A DNA stretch of 64,000 nt from Desulfotalea sp. Its GTDB lineage: Bacteria > Desulfobacterota > Desulfobulbia > Desulfobulbales > Desulfocapsaceae. The notes under the pieces were generated by a model that was not told the DNA's origin, made no database searches, and saw nothing but the letters and a program-made list of their open reading frames with translations. How positions within the stretch are numbered: the stretch's first letter is position 1; every line of letters begins with the position of its first letter. The position numbers were made by a program, and so were the translations under genes. The DNA lies in the NCBI GenBank assembly GCA_002733995.1, contig NVXR01000002.1, forward strand, positions 217,074 through 281,073, in the 5' to 3' direction. Below are positions 34,436 through 44,072 of the stretch, in pieces.

Positions 34436-35784
34436 CGATGCTTCCGTTTTTTCAAGGTTAAATCCCATAAAGGTCCAACAAAACCCATTTTATGTAAGCT
34501 TGCTATGCGGCCCTCAAACTCGTGACAGGGATAGATTCTATCCATTCTGCTTGCAAAGGAACTTCGTATTGCAGAGACAATCTTCTCCCGGGAAATTTTG
34601 GGAGAATAGTAAAAGACAGGGTCCAAAAGTGACCTGTCGGCGGTTATTATACCATCAGCGATTGCCCGCTCATGGATGGCCGTATCGGGAAACACCCGGA
34701 TTCCGGCAAAGGCAAAAACCACACTGTTATCAAGCCTTTCTATATTTGCAAGACCTTCCCGCAGGGTATTTTCATCCTCATCCGGACCACCAAACATTAT
34801 AAAATGGGCACAGGGAATTTCTTCTTTGACCACATTGCCATGCACCTGCAACACATCTGCAAAAGAAAAGCTCTTGCCTATTCCAGCAAGGGTAACATCA
34901 CAGCCGGCATCCGTGCCAAGCTCCATCGCTGCGAGACCGGATCGTTTTAGCAGTCGCAGATCACTTCTCGTTAAATTCTCAGGCCTAAAAAAAGCGCACC
35001 AAGGCACCGTGCTCCCCTTCTTTATAAGCGCCTCAGCAACCCTCAAATACCGCCCCTCATGATCGTTGAAGTAAGAGTCCGCAAAAAAGATATATTTAGC
35101 CCCGGAATGATCTCGTAGATGAATGACCTCTTCTGCAACCTCATCCGGGTCCCGGTAGCGGATTTTTTTACCTTCAATCTTGGGGTACGAGCAATATCCA
35201 CAGGTATGCGGACAGCCACGTTTTGTCTGGACGTTTAACATCCCGCCATGTTTAAGATAATACTCAGCTGTACTCTTGGTGAGATCGGTCGGTTGCCAGA
35301 GGCCATCAGTGGGCTCTGAATACAGGATTTTTTGTTCAGGACTCAGGCCTGCAGCAAGTTCTGCCGCCAGCCAGGGCAACAAAACTTCACCCTCGCCAAC
35401 CACGCCATAATCCGCCCCAAATAGCTCCATAAGCTGCTCTGGCATAATAGAAAATGCGGGCCCGCCGAGCACTATTTTTGTAGTAATTGTATCGCGAATA
35501 ACCTTCATGGTTTCGACGATTTCTGCCAAAAACTGATGGGGCGCCGCACTGTCCACTGTATCGAGATTACGTATAGAAACCCCTATCAGGTCATAGGTCT
35601 TCCCCTGCAGAGCCAAGGCCAGACGAGCAAGACCACCATCGGCGAGGACGTCAAAATGGCTTACCTTGTGCCCCTTATTTTTAAGTGCAGCAACGAGACA
35701 AGCCGCCCCCAGAGGATACACAGGATAGGGTGTCACCACTTGATTTGCGGAGACAATCAGGCAACGTGCCCCTCTTTCTGCCAT
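34432..35784 (-). CDS. B12-binding-domain radical SAM enzyme (second)
   Basis: A 450-residue class B radical-SAM enzyme. The cobalamin-type domain covers residues about 5-145 (CLIVSANQ, PVYPLGAACLVAAL, KIVLGGPAF, GVVGEGE). The cluster motif is C191-PHT-C195-GY-C198. Residues ADSYFNDHE and ELGTDAG follow in the partial TIM barrel. It resembles the group annotated as lipid-biosynthesis B12-binding/radical SAM proteins. It starts TAATG with the neighbouring paralogue and ends in ATGA with the glycosyltransferase, so it is strictly co-translated with lipid genes. Confidence 0.88.
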   Translation of the reverse strand: MAERGARCLIVSANQVVTPYPVYPLGAACLVAALKNKGHKVSHFDVLADGGLARLALALQGKTYDLIGVSIRNLDTVDSAAPHQFLAEIVETMKVIRDTITTKIVLGGPAFSIMPEQLMELFGADYGVVGEGEVLLPWLAAELAAGLSPEQKILYSEPTDGLWQPTDLTKSTAEYYLKHGGMLNVQTKRGCPHTCGYCSYPKIEGKKIRYRDPDEVAEEVIHLRDHSGAKYIFFADSYFNDHEGRYLRVAEALIKKGSTVPWCAFFRPENLTRSDLRLLKRSGLAAMELGTDAGCDVTLAGIGKSFSFADVLQVHGNVVKEEIPCAHFIMFGGPDEDENTLREGLANIERLDNSVVFAFAGIRVFPDTAIHERAIADGIITADRSLLDPVFYYSPKISREKIVSAIRSSFASRMDRIYPCHEFEGRIASLHKMGFVGPLWDLTLKKRKHR

Positions 35785-37043
35785 TAGCGTACATCCCAGG
35801 ATCGATCTTCTGAAAGCCGCCTTGGCACATACGAGCCGTCGGCCATCTCCTTTTCCACCACCTTAGAAAAAAGGCGAGCCATACGTAGCGATTGTGGTGT
35901 CTCCTTATAAAACATATCCCACGCATAGTGGTACATCTCTTGAAGAGTTTCAGGGCTCATGTTCTTGGGCTGATAAACAACTTCTGCGGTTGTGTAACGG
36001 CTCCAGTCCTTGTGCAAAATACGCCCTTCTTTTGCATATGTCTCGGTTATCGGGGTATGGGGGAATGGTGTTAAGATTGAAAATTCGGCCATATCAATAT
36101 CAATTTCGAGGAGAAAATCCACCAACCGCTTAATATAATCAGCGTCCTGATTATCGGTTCCCAGCAGCACCGCCGCCTCCACTCCGATACCATGGTCTTT
36201 CAATCTTTTAATCCGGTCCCGGATCATATCAGAGGTATCAAAAACCGCCTGATACACATACCAACATCCTGCCTTTGCAGCTTTTGCAATGACCTCTTCA
36301 TCATCGAGTATCGGATGACTGATCCATTTTTTCTTTAAAGGAATCAAGCCATCAAAAAGCTCCATAACCCATTCCTTACTCTGGGCAAGAGAGTTATCAA
36401 CGAGGAATAATCTATTGTTATCAATACCGCTGATCTCCTCAACCACCTTATCAATAGGCCGTGGTCGAAACTTCTGACCACCTAGATAGGCAGTAGCACA
36501 AGGAAAACAGTTAAAACGACAACCACGGGAGGCGTGAACCAGATCCACCATCTTTACCCCGCGATACATATACCTCTCACGGTTTAGTATTGATCTACGG
36601 GCTGGCCCAACGGATTCAATGGGTGGAAAATCATGAAAATAATCGTAGAGAGGTTTTAAACGCCTGTTCTCCAGATCCTCAAGAACGCTGGCCAATCGAC
36701 CATCCTCCGCTTCTCCTAAAAACACTGAGTCCACAAAGGTTGCAACTTCCTTTGCGTGGAGCATGGTAGCTATACCACCCGCGACCACAGTAACCCCGTT
36801 GGCTCTGAATTTCCCTGCTATCTCGCGGCCCCTTGGCAACTGACAGGTGAGCATCATTGAAAGAAGCACCACATCGGTTTTCACATCAAAATCGATAACA
36901 TCAACATTCTCATCGATAAAAGTGAGATCATATTTTTCAGGAATTGCAGCTGCCGCACACACAGGACCATGGGGGGGCAGATGAAATTCTGTCTGCTCCG
37001 GTATTTTACTCCATTTAGGATATATCAATGTGACGTTCATCAT
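35784..37043 (-). CDS. B12-binding-domain radical SAM enzyme (first)
   Basis: A 419-residue class B radical-SAM enzyme. The N-terminal domain (TLIYPKWSK, PPHGPVCAAAAIP, VTVVAGGIATMLHAKE, VFLGEAED) is the cobalamin-binding-like fold; the cluster motif is GC175-RFN-C179-FP-C182. It differs clearly in sequence from the other two B12 enzymes of the cluster, so the three probably perform different steps. It starts by TAATG overlap with the ketosynthase-like gene. Confidence 0.87.
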   Translation of the reverse strand: MMNVTLIYPKWSKIPEQTEFHLPPHGPVCAAAAIPEKYDLTFIDENVDVIDFDVKTDVVLLSMMLTCQLPRGREIAGKFRANGVTVVAGGIATMLHAKEVATFVDSVFLGEAEDGRLASVLEDLENRRLKPLYDYFHDFPPIESVGPARRSILNRERYMYRGVKMVDLVHASRGCRFNCFPCATAYLGGQKFRPRPIDKVVEEISGIDNNRLFLVDNSLAQSKEWVMELFDGLIPLKKKWISHPILDDEEVIAKAAKAGCWYVYQAVFDTSDMIRDRIKRLKDHGIGVEAAVLLGTDNQDADYIKRLVDFLLEIDIDMAEFSILTPFPHTPITETYAKEGRILHKDWSRYTTAEVVYQPKNMSPETLQEMYHYAWDMFYKETPQSLRMARLFSKVVEKEMADGSYVPRRLSEDRSWDVR

Positions 37044-37579
37044 TATTTCTCTACAATAGTTAAATTTACGAGGAGTTTCTCTACCCCGCCCCGGGCCTCT
37101 CGTCCCGAAAGATGGTCAAATTCACAAGCCAACATCAAGGACAGTTCACTGTGGTAAGATAGAAGATATCTCGCCTCAAGCTCCGCTTTTTCAAACGGCT
37201 TTAGCGTATCAAAGAGCGCATACACCGGCCCGGTCAAGCCAAATTGACCAGCGGCCTCTGCCAGCGGAATATTGGGAAGCGTATAACCAAACAAGGCTGG
37301 ACTGGCAAGGCCTGCTCCCTCCTCCATGCTTGCAATAAAATCAACATCTGTTCTGAGAGAACCCCTGCTTGTTGCGCCCACAAGACCGATAGTAAGCCCT
37401 CTGTCTGAACACTTTTGGCCGCTGGTAATAAGCCCCTTTGCAATCAACAAACGTCCAACTTCAACTATAAGTAGCCTACTCAGGGGATTCATACGCCCCC
37501 AGCGTTTTGGTATTGCACCTATCAGTGAAATTACAGCCTCATCCACCTGATCGTTATAGGCGTACGTATATTCATGCAT
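37043..37579 (-). CDS. Degenerate ketosynthase-like protein without catalytic Cys
   Basis: A 178-residue protein that can be aligned with the N-terminal part of ketosynthases: GLVGATSRGSLRTDVDFI, then LFGYTLPNIPLAEAAGQFGL and TGPVYALFDTLKPFEKAELE. The residue at the nucleophile position is Leu (DTLKP), and no HGTG or GH motif is present. It may be a structural or chain-length partner. I start it at ATG 37579, which has GAGGA 7 bases ahead. The family call rests on my own alignment by eye. Confidence 0.6.
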   Translation of the reverse strand: MHEYTYAYNDQVDEAVISLIGAIPKRWGRMNPLSRLLIVEVGRLLIAKGLITSGQKCSDRGLTIGLVGATSRGSLRTDVDFIASMEEGAGLASPALFGYTLPNIPLAEAAGQFGLTGPVYALFDTLKPFEKAELEARYLLSYHSELSLMLACEFDHLSGREARGGVEKLLVNLTIVEK

Positions 37580-37669
37580 ACAAACGTCCTCTCTTTTTCC
37601 TGAAACCATACACATTACAACTCCAACAACATTGCTTTTACAAGGTTCATTTTTTAGCCACCACCGTTG

Positions 37670-38731
37670 TTATGAAAGAGTTGTACCCGCGTCTGTATCA
37701 CCTAGCCAGCAGAGTGGGTCTTCTGCAAGATAGTCTCCGGTGACATGATATGCATGCCCGCGACATCCATAGCAATGATCTAAATTGTCACAGCCTCGAC
37801 ATTGTCCTTTTATCCGGCTTCTAATATTACGAAGATCGTCAATTACAGGGCTCTTATGCAGGATATCAACAAGGCTGGTTTCGCGTATATTGCCTACAGC
37901 AACATTCACCCCGGGACACGGCTGGACATCACCTATGGCGGTAACGGTACATGAATATTCATGACGAGCACAGTGGGAAGCGGCAAGGGGAGGATGGGGC
38001 TGCCAGTTACACAAGAACTCATCTCTATCAATTCGAGAAAGTTCTTCAAAAAGCGTTTTTATCTCGCCTGGACTCACCTCAAGCTCCTGGTGCTCGCAGG
38101 CACGCCCCTGCATGGTCATCGCTTCAACGTAGGGAGCAATACCTTCAAGCCTTGCCCAGCGCCACAGACCTGGTAACTCTTTATAGTTTTGACGACAAAT
38201 GATGGTCTCAATTCCAAGAGAACAGTCCTCACTTGGATACCCCGCTTTGCGCAACGCTGCCAGTCCCTTTTCAATAGCCGCACAGGTCCCTTTACGGCCA
38301 CCAAGAAAATCCTGTACTTCGGGCACACGGCTGTTCATTTTCAGGACCACCCCAACCTTAAGCTCAAACAGACGCCCTGCGACAGCCGCATCCAATGTTT
38401 GTCCGTTGGTGAACAGATCACACCTCAACTCTTTTTCTTTAATGTACTCCAGTACTACAAAAAGATTGGGGTAGATAAGAGGCTCACCGCCCCCGAGAAC
38501 GATAATCTTTTTAACTCCAAGCCCTACAGCCTGATCAATCACACTGTAAATTTCTGTAAGGGTCAGCTCGCCAGCAAGGGCAACGCCGGACGCTGCATAG
38601 CAGTAGACACAGCGTAAATCACACGCCCTTGAAAGTTCGAGTTCTAAAGAGAGTAACCCCTTTTGCTCTCTGGCTTTCGCAATTTCCTGGGGGGAAAATT
38701 CCATTCCCAGCTGATCTCCTAAACATGTCAT
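37670..38731 (-). CDS. Radical SAM/SPASM-domain enzyme
   Basis: A 353-residue radical-SAM protein. The core motif is C37-DLR-C41-VY-C44, followed by VLGGGEPLIYPN. The C-terminal SPASM-like region holds many Cys (CTVTAIGDVQPCPG, then CRGC, HCYGC, PLC) for auxiliary Fe-S clusters. SPASM enzymes often modify peptides but also small molecules. It sits between the AMP-ligase and the ketosynthase-like gene. A second ATG at 38704 has AGGAG ahead and may be the true start. Confidence 0.85.
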   Translation of the reverse strand: MTCLGDQLGMEFSPQEIAKAREQKGLLSLELELSRACDLRCVYCYAASGVALAGELTLTEIYSVIDQAVGLGVKKIIVLGGGEPLIYPNLFVVLEYIKEKELRCDLFTNGQTLDAAVAGRLFELKVGVVLKMNSRVPEVQDFLGGRKGTCAAIEKGLAALRKAGYPSEDCSLGIETIICRQNYKELPGLWRWARLEGIAPYVEAMTMQGRACEHQELEVSPGEIKTLFEELSRIDRDEFLCNWQPHPPLAASHCARHEYSCTVTAIGDVQPCPGVNVAVGNIRETSLVDILHKSPVIDDLRNIRSRIKGQCRGCDNLDHCYGCRGHAYHVTGDYLAEDPLCWLGDTDAGTTLS

Positions 38732-38764
38732 TGTATAGAACCGTCCTCTATGCGCATTTGACTC

Positions 38765-40090
38765 TCAACTACGATAATCAAAAAACTTTTTCAACTTACG
38801 GCCACCCGCTGTTGCCATCACCTCTAAAACATCTTTAGCAGGGCTGATCCGGACCTTAGGCACCACCCGCAAACGGGCCTGGAGAATTGATTCGACATGT
38901 CTTTTATCCAATGCATCATCGGAGCCCACAACAACCAGCACATCATCTGCACCATCGGCTCGGTTCCGCACCTCAACATAGCAGTCAGTGATACCCGGAA
39001 CATCCTGTAACACCTGAAAGATTGCCTCGGGATAGAGGGTTGTCCCTCTGTACTTTAACCTCTGCGCCAGCCGGCCTTCAATTGGTCCAAGTCGCTGACT
39101 GTTCCAACCACAGCTACATGACGAACTATACAACCGTGCAATATCTCCTGTACGAAAACGAACCAGCGGAAAACCTTCGACCCCAAGTGGGGTAACAACA
39201 ACCTCCCCCCTTTCTCCTTCGGGGAGGACTTTGCCATTATCATCAATAACCTCAACAATCATCAGCTCGGGATGAACATGCCCACCCGAGCCAGAGCTAC
39301 ATTCTCCAAAGGCTGTTTCAAACTCTGTTGCCCCATATGAAGAATAGATCCTTGCCTGCCAGATTTCTTCAATCGCCGCACCTACAGGCGTCAAAGTACA
39401 GTCGGTCTTTCTGGCCGGTTCTCCAATGGTAATAATCGTGTCAACAGAACTTGCTGCGACATCGACGTTGTTCTTTTGGGCCCAGCGACCAAGCTCTAGG
39501 AGAAAGGTTGGCACACCGACGATCACATCGGGTTTAAGGCTCTTGATCAACCCCCACTGCCTGGCCGGTTGACCGGGACCACTTCGAATCGCCGTAGCAC
39601 CCAGAAAGGTGACACCGGAATAGTAGGCCAGCCCTGCAATAAAGCAACGATCAAGGGTTACCGTAAGAAGGACCCTGCTTTTTTCACGGACCCCTGCACT
39701 GTAAAAGGCAACGGCTTCATTAAACGCCAGGCGCTTTAAGTCACCCTCGGTATATGGCACAATAACCGATTTACCATTGGTCCCAGAGGTCAAGGCAACA
39801 TCGTGTATAGGAGCCAAGTCTGTCAGGCCAAACTGGTCGGGATAACAGTCCAAGTCGGCTCTTGATGTCAGTGGTAGACCTTGTAGCGTGGCCGCAAGAT
39901 CCAGCGTCAAATCATGGGGAGATTCGGCTTGTTCTGCAAGATAACTATAAAACGGAACGTTAGCGGCATGTAAAAGATGCCGGCGCAGGAGCAGTAACTG
40001 CTTGTTTTCAATGTCTTCAGGTGATGAGGAGCGGAGCTCCACCGCCTCCTTAATTCCGTACCCATTCCAGTTTTTAGTTCCCATAATCAC
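38765..40090 (-). CDS. AMP-forming acyl/aryl ligase (PaaK/F390-synthetase-like)
   Basis: A 441-residue adenylate-forming enzyme of the phenylacetate-CoA-ligase group. TSGTNGKSVIVPYTEGD is the P-loop-like motif, YSSYGATEFE the A5 motif and FRTGDIARLY the A7 motif; the cysteine cluster SSSCSCGW resembles the zinc knuckle of PaaK proteins. It would activate a carboxylic acid, perhaps the starter unit, to CoA or ACP. The frame opens with GTG 40090, with ATG 40084 as an alternative. A (CAA)14 repeat lies about 90 bases upstream. Confidence 0.85.
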   Translation of the reverse strand: MIMGTKNWNGYGIKEAVELRSSSPEDIENKQLLLLRRHLLHAANVPFYSYLAEQAESPHDLTLDLAATLQGLPLTSRADLDCYPDQFGLTDLAPIHDVALTSGTNGKSVIVPYTEGDLKRLAFNEAVAFYSAGVREKSRVLLTVTLDRCFIAGLAYYSGVTFLGATAIRSGPGQPARQWGLIKSLKPDVIVGVPTFLLELGRWAQKNNVDVAASSVDTIITIGEPARKTDCTLTPVGAAIEEIWQARIYSSYGATEFETAFGECSSGSGGHVHPELMIVEVIDDNGKVLPEGERGEVVVTPLGVEGFPLVRFRTGDIARLYSSSCSCGWNSQRLGPIEGRLAQRLKYRGTTLYPEAIFQVLQDVPGITDCYVEVRNRADGADDVLVVVGSDDALDKRHVESILQARLRVVPKVRISPAKDVLEVMATAGGRKLKKFFDYRS

Positions 40091-40178
40091 ACGCCACTAC
40101 AGCCCTCATCTTTTACCCCGGATTCCCGGGTGTACATTGTACTGTTGCTAGGTAAACGGTTAAGAACATGAAATAATC

Positions 40179-40220
<42 letters not shown>

Positions 40221-40259
40221 CCGCTGACAAAGAGAGGCCTGGAAGCTGACCAGCCCCTC

Positions 40260-41021
40260 TTAGTTGTCCTTTACCTGAGCTTCTCTCTTGTCAAAATGTC
40301 CATTTCGCTGCAAGTTGTCTTCAATAATTCCATGTACCCTGTGCCGAAGTTCCCTTTTTTGCTCATCTTTATGAAGAGAGGCATCAGGATACTCAGCCCC
40401 AAACACCAAAATCTTAACCCTGCCAGGATTAAGGAGCAACTGACCTGGAGCCAGCACGTCCGCCGACCCGAGAATACAGACAGGAACGATGGGCACCTTT
40501 GCCTCAATCGCCAAGGCAAACGCCCCATTTTTAAAGCGCCCCAAACAACCATCTCTTGACCTGTGCCCCTCCGGCCAGATAGTGACTGAGCTCCCACTAG
40601 CAAGAAGTTTCTTCCCCCCGCGGCAGACCTCTTTCCACCCATGGGCCGCATTGATATACCCGGCCAGATGCATAAAAAACCTATAGACAGGGATCCTGAA
40701 TGGCCACGAGGTTACGAAGCTATTTTCTATTGGAATCATTCCAAAAAGATACGGATCAATTGCGGAATTATGGTTTGCCACAAACACCGAAGGTTGCCCC
40801 GGTAATCCGCCCGGATACTCAACCTTTGTCGGACTCAAAAAAGGGAGCAGGTGGACAAGACCCCAACCGTAGTAGCGGATGGCCCTTCGCATGGCAGAGT
40901 CAACCTTCCTTCCTAGAAGGACTTTGTGCCACAGAAGGATCAGGGGTAAAACGATAAAACCAGTCAACGTCAAACTACAAAGGGCTAACCAGAAATAGAT
41001 GTTAAAAACAATTTTCCTCAA
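40260..41021 (-). CDS. PlsC-like 1-acylglycerol-3-phosphate acyltransferase
   Basis: A 253-residue membrane acyltransferase. The catalytic NHNSAID (H-x4-D) and the acceptor-binding WPEGHRS motif are clear; two hydrophobic segments lie within the first 65 residues. It could place the cluster's acyl chain on glycerol phosphate. The only possible start near the N-terminus is TTG 41021, preceded by GAGGTGGGG; it is in the same frame as the upstream ACP, separated by one TAG stop and five codons. Confidence 0.87.
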   Translation of the reverse strand: MRKIVFNIYFWLALCSLTLTGFIVLPLILLWHKVLLGRKVDSAMRRAIRYYGWGLVHLLPFLSPTKVEYPGGLPGQPSVFVANHNSAIDPYLFGMIPIENSFVTSWPFRIPVYRFFMHLAGYINAAHGWKEVCRGGKKLLASGSSVTIWPEGHRSRDGCLGRFKNGAFALAIEAKVPIVPVCILGSADVLAPGQLLLNPGRVKILVFGAEYPDASLHKDEQKRELRHRVHGIIEDNLQRNGHFDKREAQVKDN

Positions 41022-41036
41022 CCGCCCGCCCCACCT

Positions 41037-41291
41037 CTATTGCTTAACCTGCAATGCGAGAAGAAACTGAAACAGATCCTCCATTGTACGAATCGAGCGT
41101 AGCGCTTCCTCGTCTGTTAGTTTTAGGCCAAAGGTTTTTTCTAACACCACAACCATATCAACAGCATCAAGGCTATCCAGACCAAGATCCTCATATAACG
41201 TTGCCTCGGGTCCCATCTCAGCTGGATCTAATTCAAACTCTTCCGCCAAAACCTCGACCACCTTTAAGCGCAAATCCGCTTCATCCATCAT
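41037..41291 (-). CDS. Acyl carrier protein 2
   Basis: An 84-residue ACP with the attachment Ser in DLGLDSLDAVDMVVVLE. The start is ATG 41291 (TGATG overlap with the ketosynthase stop, AAGGAG upstream), not the preceding TTG. Its partner ACP lies 9 kb away in the same cluster; the flanking ketosynthase and PlsC suggest that the two ACPs serve different modules. Confidence 0.92.
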   Translation of the reverse strand: MMDEADLRLKVVEVLAEEFELDPAEMGPEATLYEDLGLDSLDAVDMVVVLEKTFGLKLTDEEALRSIRTMEDLFQFLLALQVKQ

Positions 41292-42520
41292 CAATCAACT
41301 CTCCTTATGGCAATGGAGGTATTCACTCCCCCCAGGGCAAAATTATTTTTAAGTACGGTGTCCAAGTTGGCACAGGACAATTCACGCTGCAGTTGAGCAT
41401 CAGAGCAGCGAGGATCAATATTCAGCAAATTTCTTGTGGGAATAATTTCCTGTTTTTGCAGCATTTCAAGAAGAATTATCATCTCAAGAGAACCGGCCGC
41501 CCCCAAAGTGTGGCCAATATGGCCCTTAAAGGAACTAACAGGGGTAGTCGAATCTACAGCAGAAGCTATGGCACAGGCCTCTGCCACATCGCCAAGATCG
41601 GTGCCCGTTGCATGGGCGTTGACATAATCAATATCCGCCGCCACAAGCCCACCTTCTGTCATCGCGTTGCGCATCGCCCGGACCATGGATTGCTTGTCAG
41701 GATTGGCGATATGGGTACTGTCATTGACACAACCAAAGCCTACAATTTCACCGTAGATTTTCACGCCACGTGCCAAAGCTGAGTCCATATTCTCCAAAAT
41801 AAGGACACCACTTCCACCACCACAAACAACTCCAGTTCTATTCTTATCAAACGGCCGACAGCTGTTTTCCGGATCATCATTGAGGTTTGAGGCCGCCCGA
41901 AGAAGATCAAAAACTCCAGTCACTGATGCGTGGGCCTCATCGGCACCTCCACACAACACCACCTGCTGCCTTCCAGCTTTTATAAGGAGATAGCCAAGAC
42001 CGATGGATTGAGATGATGACGTACAGGCACTCACCGGGGACCACTGCTCCCCTGTAATACCAAGCGCCAAACTAACATTGGCGCTACAGCTATGACCCAT
42101 CATTTTAAAGAATTCGCCGGATTTTATCTCCGCAAGCTTTTTGGTTGGTAAATATTTTGAATAAAACTCTTCAAAAGCTGACGCACTCCCTGTGGTCGAA
42201 CCTATAACGACTCCGGTTTTTTCTGAGGTGACCTGGGCCTCTGAGAGTCCAGCGTCTGCAACGGCCTCCTTTGCAGCAAGAGTTGCATACACGGCCATAG
42301 CTCCCATGGTCCTTCGCACAGCTCGCGGCAGAAGCCCCTTATAATCAAACTCAGGTACTGGGGCTGCGATGAGGCAATTCAGCCCTTCAACACCTGCCCA
42401 CTTATCCATATAGCGGATGGCGGATTTACCTGACCAGACCCCTGCAAGAAGAGGAGAAAGACCTAAGCCAAAAGGCGAGACCGCCCCCCTACCCGTTATT
42501 ACAACCCGAATTGCACTCAC
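41291..42520 (-). CDS. Beta-ketoacyl-ACP synthase (FabF type), complete triad
   Basis: A 409-residue condensing enzyme: PVSACTSSSQSIG (Cys), NAHATGTDLGD (His), KGHIGHTLGAAG (His). It is coupled upstream to the FAD oxidoreductase (GTG start in a GTGA overlap) and downstream to ACP 2, so a desaturase, ketosynthase and ACP are made together. Confidence 0.9.
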   Translation of the reverse strand: MSAIRVVITGRGAVSPFGLGLSPLLAGVWSGKSAIRYMDKWAGVEGLNCLIAAPVPEFDYKGLLPRAVRRTMGAMAVYATLAAKEAVADAGLSEAQVTSEKTGVVIGSTTGSASAFEEFYSKYLPTKKLAEIKSGEFFKMMGHSCSANVSLALGITGEQWSPVSACTSSSQSIGLGYLLIKAGRQQVVLCGGADEAHASVTGVFDLLRAASNLNDDPENSCRPFDKNRTGVVCGGGSGVLILENMDSALARGVKIYGEIVGFGCVNDSTHIANPDKQSMVRAMRNAMTEGGLVAADIDYVNAHATGTDLGDVAEACAIASAVDSTTPVSSFKGHIGHTLGAAGSLEMIILLEMLQKQEIIPTRNLLNIDPRCSDAQLQRELSCANLDTVLKNNFALGGVNTSIAIRRVD

Positions 42521-44010
42521 TTTTTAACCTCCTCCCAGAGGGATTCAAGTCCAAGAATCTCCCCCGCGGCGACGAGGCCAGATATTGAGGCACCCGCCAC
42601 ACCGGTCATAAGTATTGATTGACCTGCAAGATATAATCCTGGCATACGAGTACGCACATCAGGATTAAATTGATCTAAGCAATGCATGGCACCATAAGCA
42701 CAACCCTCCGGAGCATTCAGTTCATCACGAAAAGTAAGAGGACTACCGACTGCCAACGTTTCAATTTCTCCAGTGAGATCGCCCCACCTTTTCTTTGCAA
42801 CAGCTACCATCTCTGAACCGATTTCCTTTTTATAAGCCTTATACTCTCCAGATCTTGTCTGTGGAGAAGTGAGCGCAAACCTTTCAACATCCTGCCAATA
42901 ACCAAGACGAAGCAACATAATGCCATTTGCATCCTGTTGCAAGGATTGAGCAACGGTCGTCCTAGTCCCTGTCATCATCATGGGCCGCTGACAATGTGGC
43001 GTATCACTTTTACCTGTCAGGACATCACCTCTCGCGGGTAGAACATAGTGGTTCAGAGCCCCCTCAATGGGATTAAGCGGTTTCTCACACCGGCCAAAAA
43101 CCACAAACATCGAAAGACTGTTGGCGAGATGTTGTAAACGTTTATGATAGGCTGGACGAAAAACACCCTTTGGGACCTTTGGGACAAGGGATGCCGGATG
43201 GCCTGTATAGATAACGTTAGAACATTCGATGACACGACCATCCCCAAGCACAACAGCCGCCGTCTTCCCTGCTTTTTCCACAATAGCGTCAACAGACACA
43301 CCCGCAATAAGTTCACCACCAAAGCCTTTAACTGCCCCAAGAAAGCCATCAACAATGGCCTGTCCACCACCCTCAACGGTGTATGCTCCGGAATAATAAC
43401 CGTGGGCCACAAGTGCATGAACCTCTAGGGATGCCTTTTCTACAGGTGCACCATAGAGGAACCCAGGAGACATAAAAACAGCTCTCAGGTAAGGGTTTGC
43501 AGTTATGTTTTTAAGAAAATGATCCAGGGAGGAAGGTCTTGACTTATAACCTCTCAAAAAAGGCATAAGGGGAAGGTCGGTCTTATAGAAGGGAACCTCA
43601 GCACAAATACGCTGAACAACACTAAAGTATTGATCTATAGCTGAGCATTCATTGGGAAAATGGGATTTAAGTTCAGCGGCCAACTTCCTATAGGCAAAAT
43701 ACCCCCGCACGGGATCCGGCTTCCCCTCAAATTCAAAATGATCATAACCGCCGGTCAACGGGACGGGGCGTACCCCAGGTAATACTCCGCAATAGCGCCA
43801 CAAAAGATCAAGCAGTTCCCCATCGCCAAGACAGCCGGTATAATGAAATCCTACATCAAAAGAAATGCCCCGCCGCTTAAATTGTCGCAGGGCACCTCCA
43901 AACCGCGGTTGCTTTTCCACAACCACAACCTTCTTGCCTCTTTTTGCTAATATGGCTGCGGAGGTCAGTCCAGAAACGCCACTGCCAACAATCACCACAT
44001 CCGCATCCAC
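42517..44010 (-). CDS. CrtI/RetSat-like FAD oxidoreductase
   Basis: A 497-residue flavoprotein of the phytoene desaturase/carotenoid isomerase/retinol saturase family. VVIVGSGVSGLTSAAILAKR is the FAD-binding Rossmann motif, GGALRQFKRRGISFDVG follows, and the C-terminus has PGLYLAGQSILMTGVAGAS for FAD binding. These enzymes insert, remove or isomerise double bonds in polyenes. GTG 44010 has GGAGG 7 bases ahead. It is probably the first gene of the transcription unit. No carotenoid prenyl-chain genes are nearby, so its substrate is more likely the ACP-bound or lipid-bound acyl chain. Confidence 0.87.
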   Translation of the reverse strand: MDADVVIVGSGVSGLTSAAILAKRGKKVVVVEKQPRFGGALRQFKRRGISFDVGFHYTGCLGDGELLDLLWRYCGVLPGVRPVPLTGGYDHFEFEGKPDPVRGYFAYRKLAAELKSHFPNECSAIDQYFSVVQRICAEVPFYKTDLPLMPFLRGYKSRPSSLDHFLKNITANPYLRAVFMSPGFLYGAPVEKASLEVHALVAHGYYSGAYTVEGGGQAIVDGFLGAVKGFGGELIAGVSVDAIVEKAGKTAAVVLGDGRVIECSNVIYTGHPASLVPKVPKGVFRPAYHKRLQHLANSLSMFVVFGRCEKPLNPIEGALNHYVLPARGDVLTGKSDTPHCQRPMMMTGTRTTVAQSLQQDANGIMLLRLGYWQDVERFALTSPQTRSGEYKAYKKEIGSEMVAVAKKRWGDLTGEIETLAVGSPLTFRDELNAPEGCAYGAMHCLDQFNPDVRTRMPGLYLAGQSILMTGVAGASISGLVAAGEILGLESLWEEVKK

Positions 44011-44072
44011 GTACAGTCCTCCGACAATATAACTATTATTAACAGCTCCTTCCTTTATCCAGAGCGATGACC

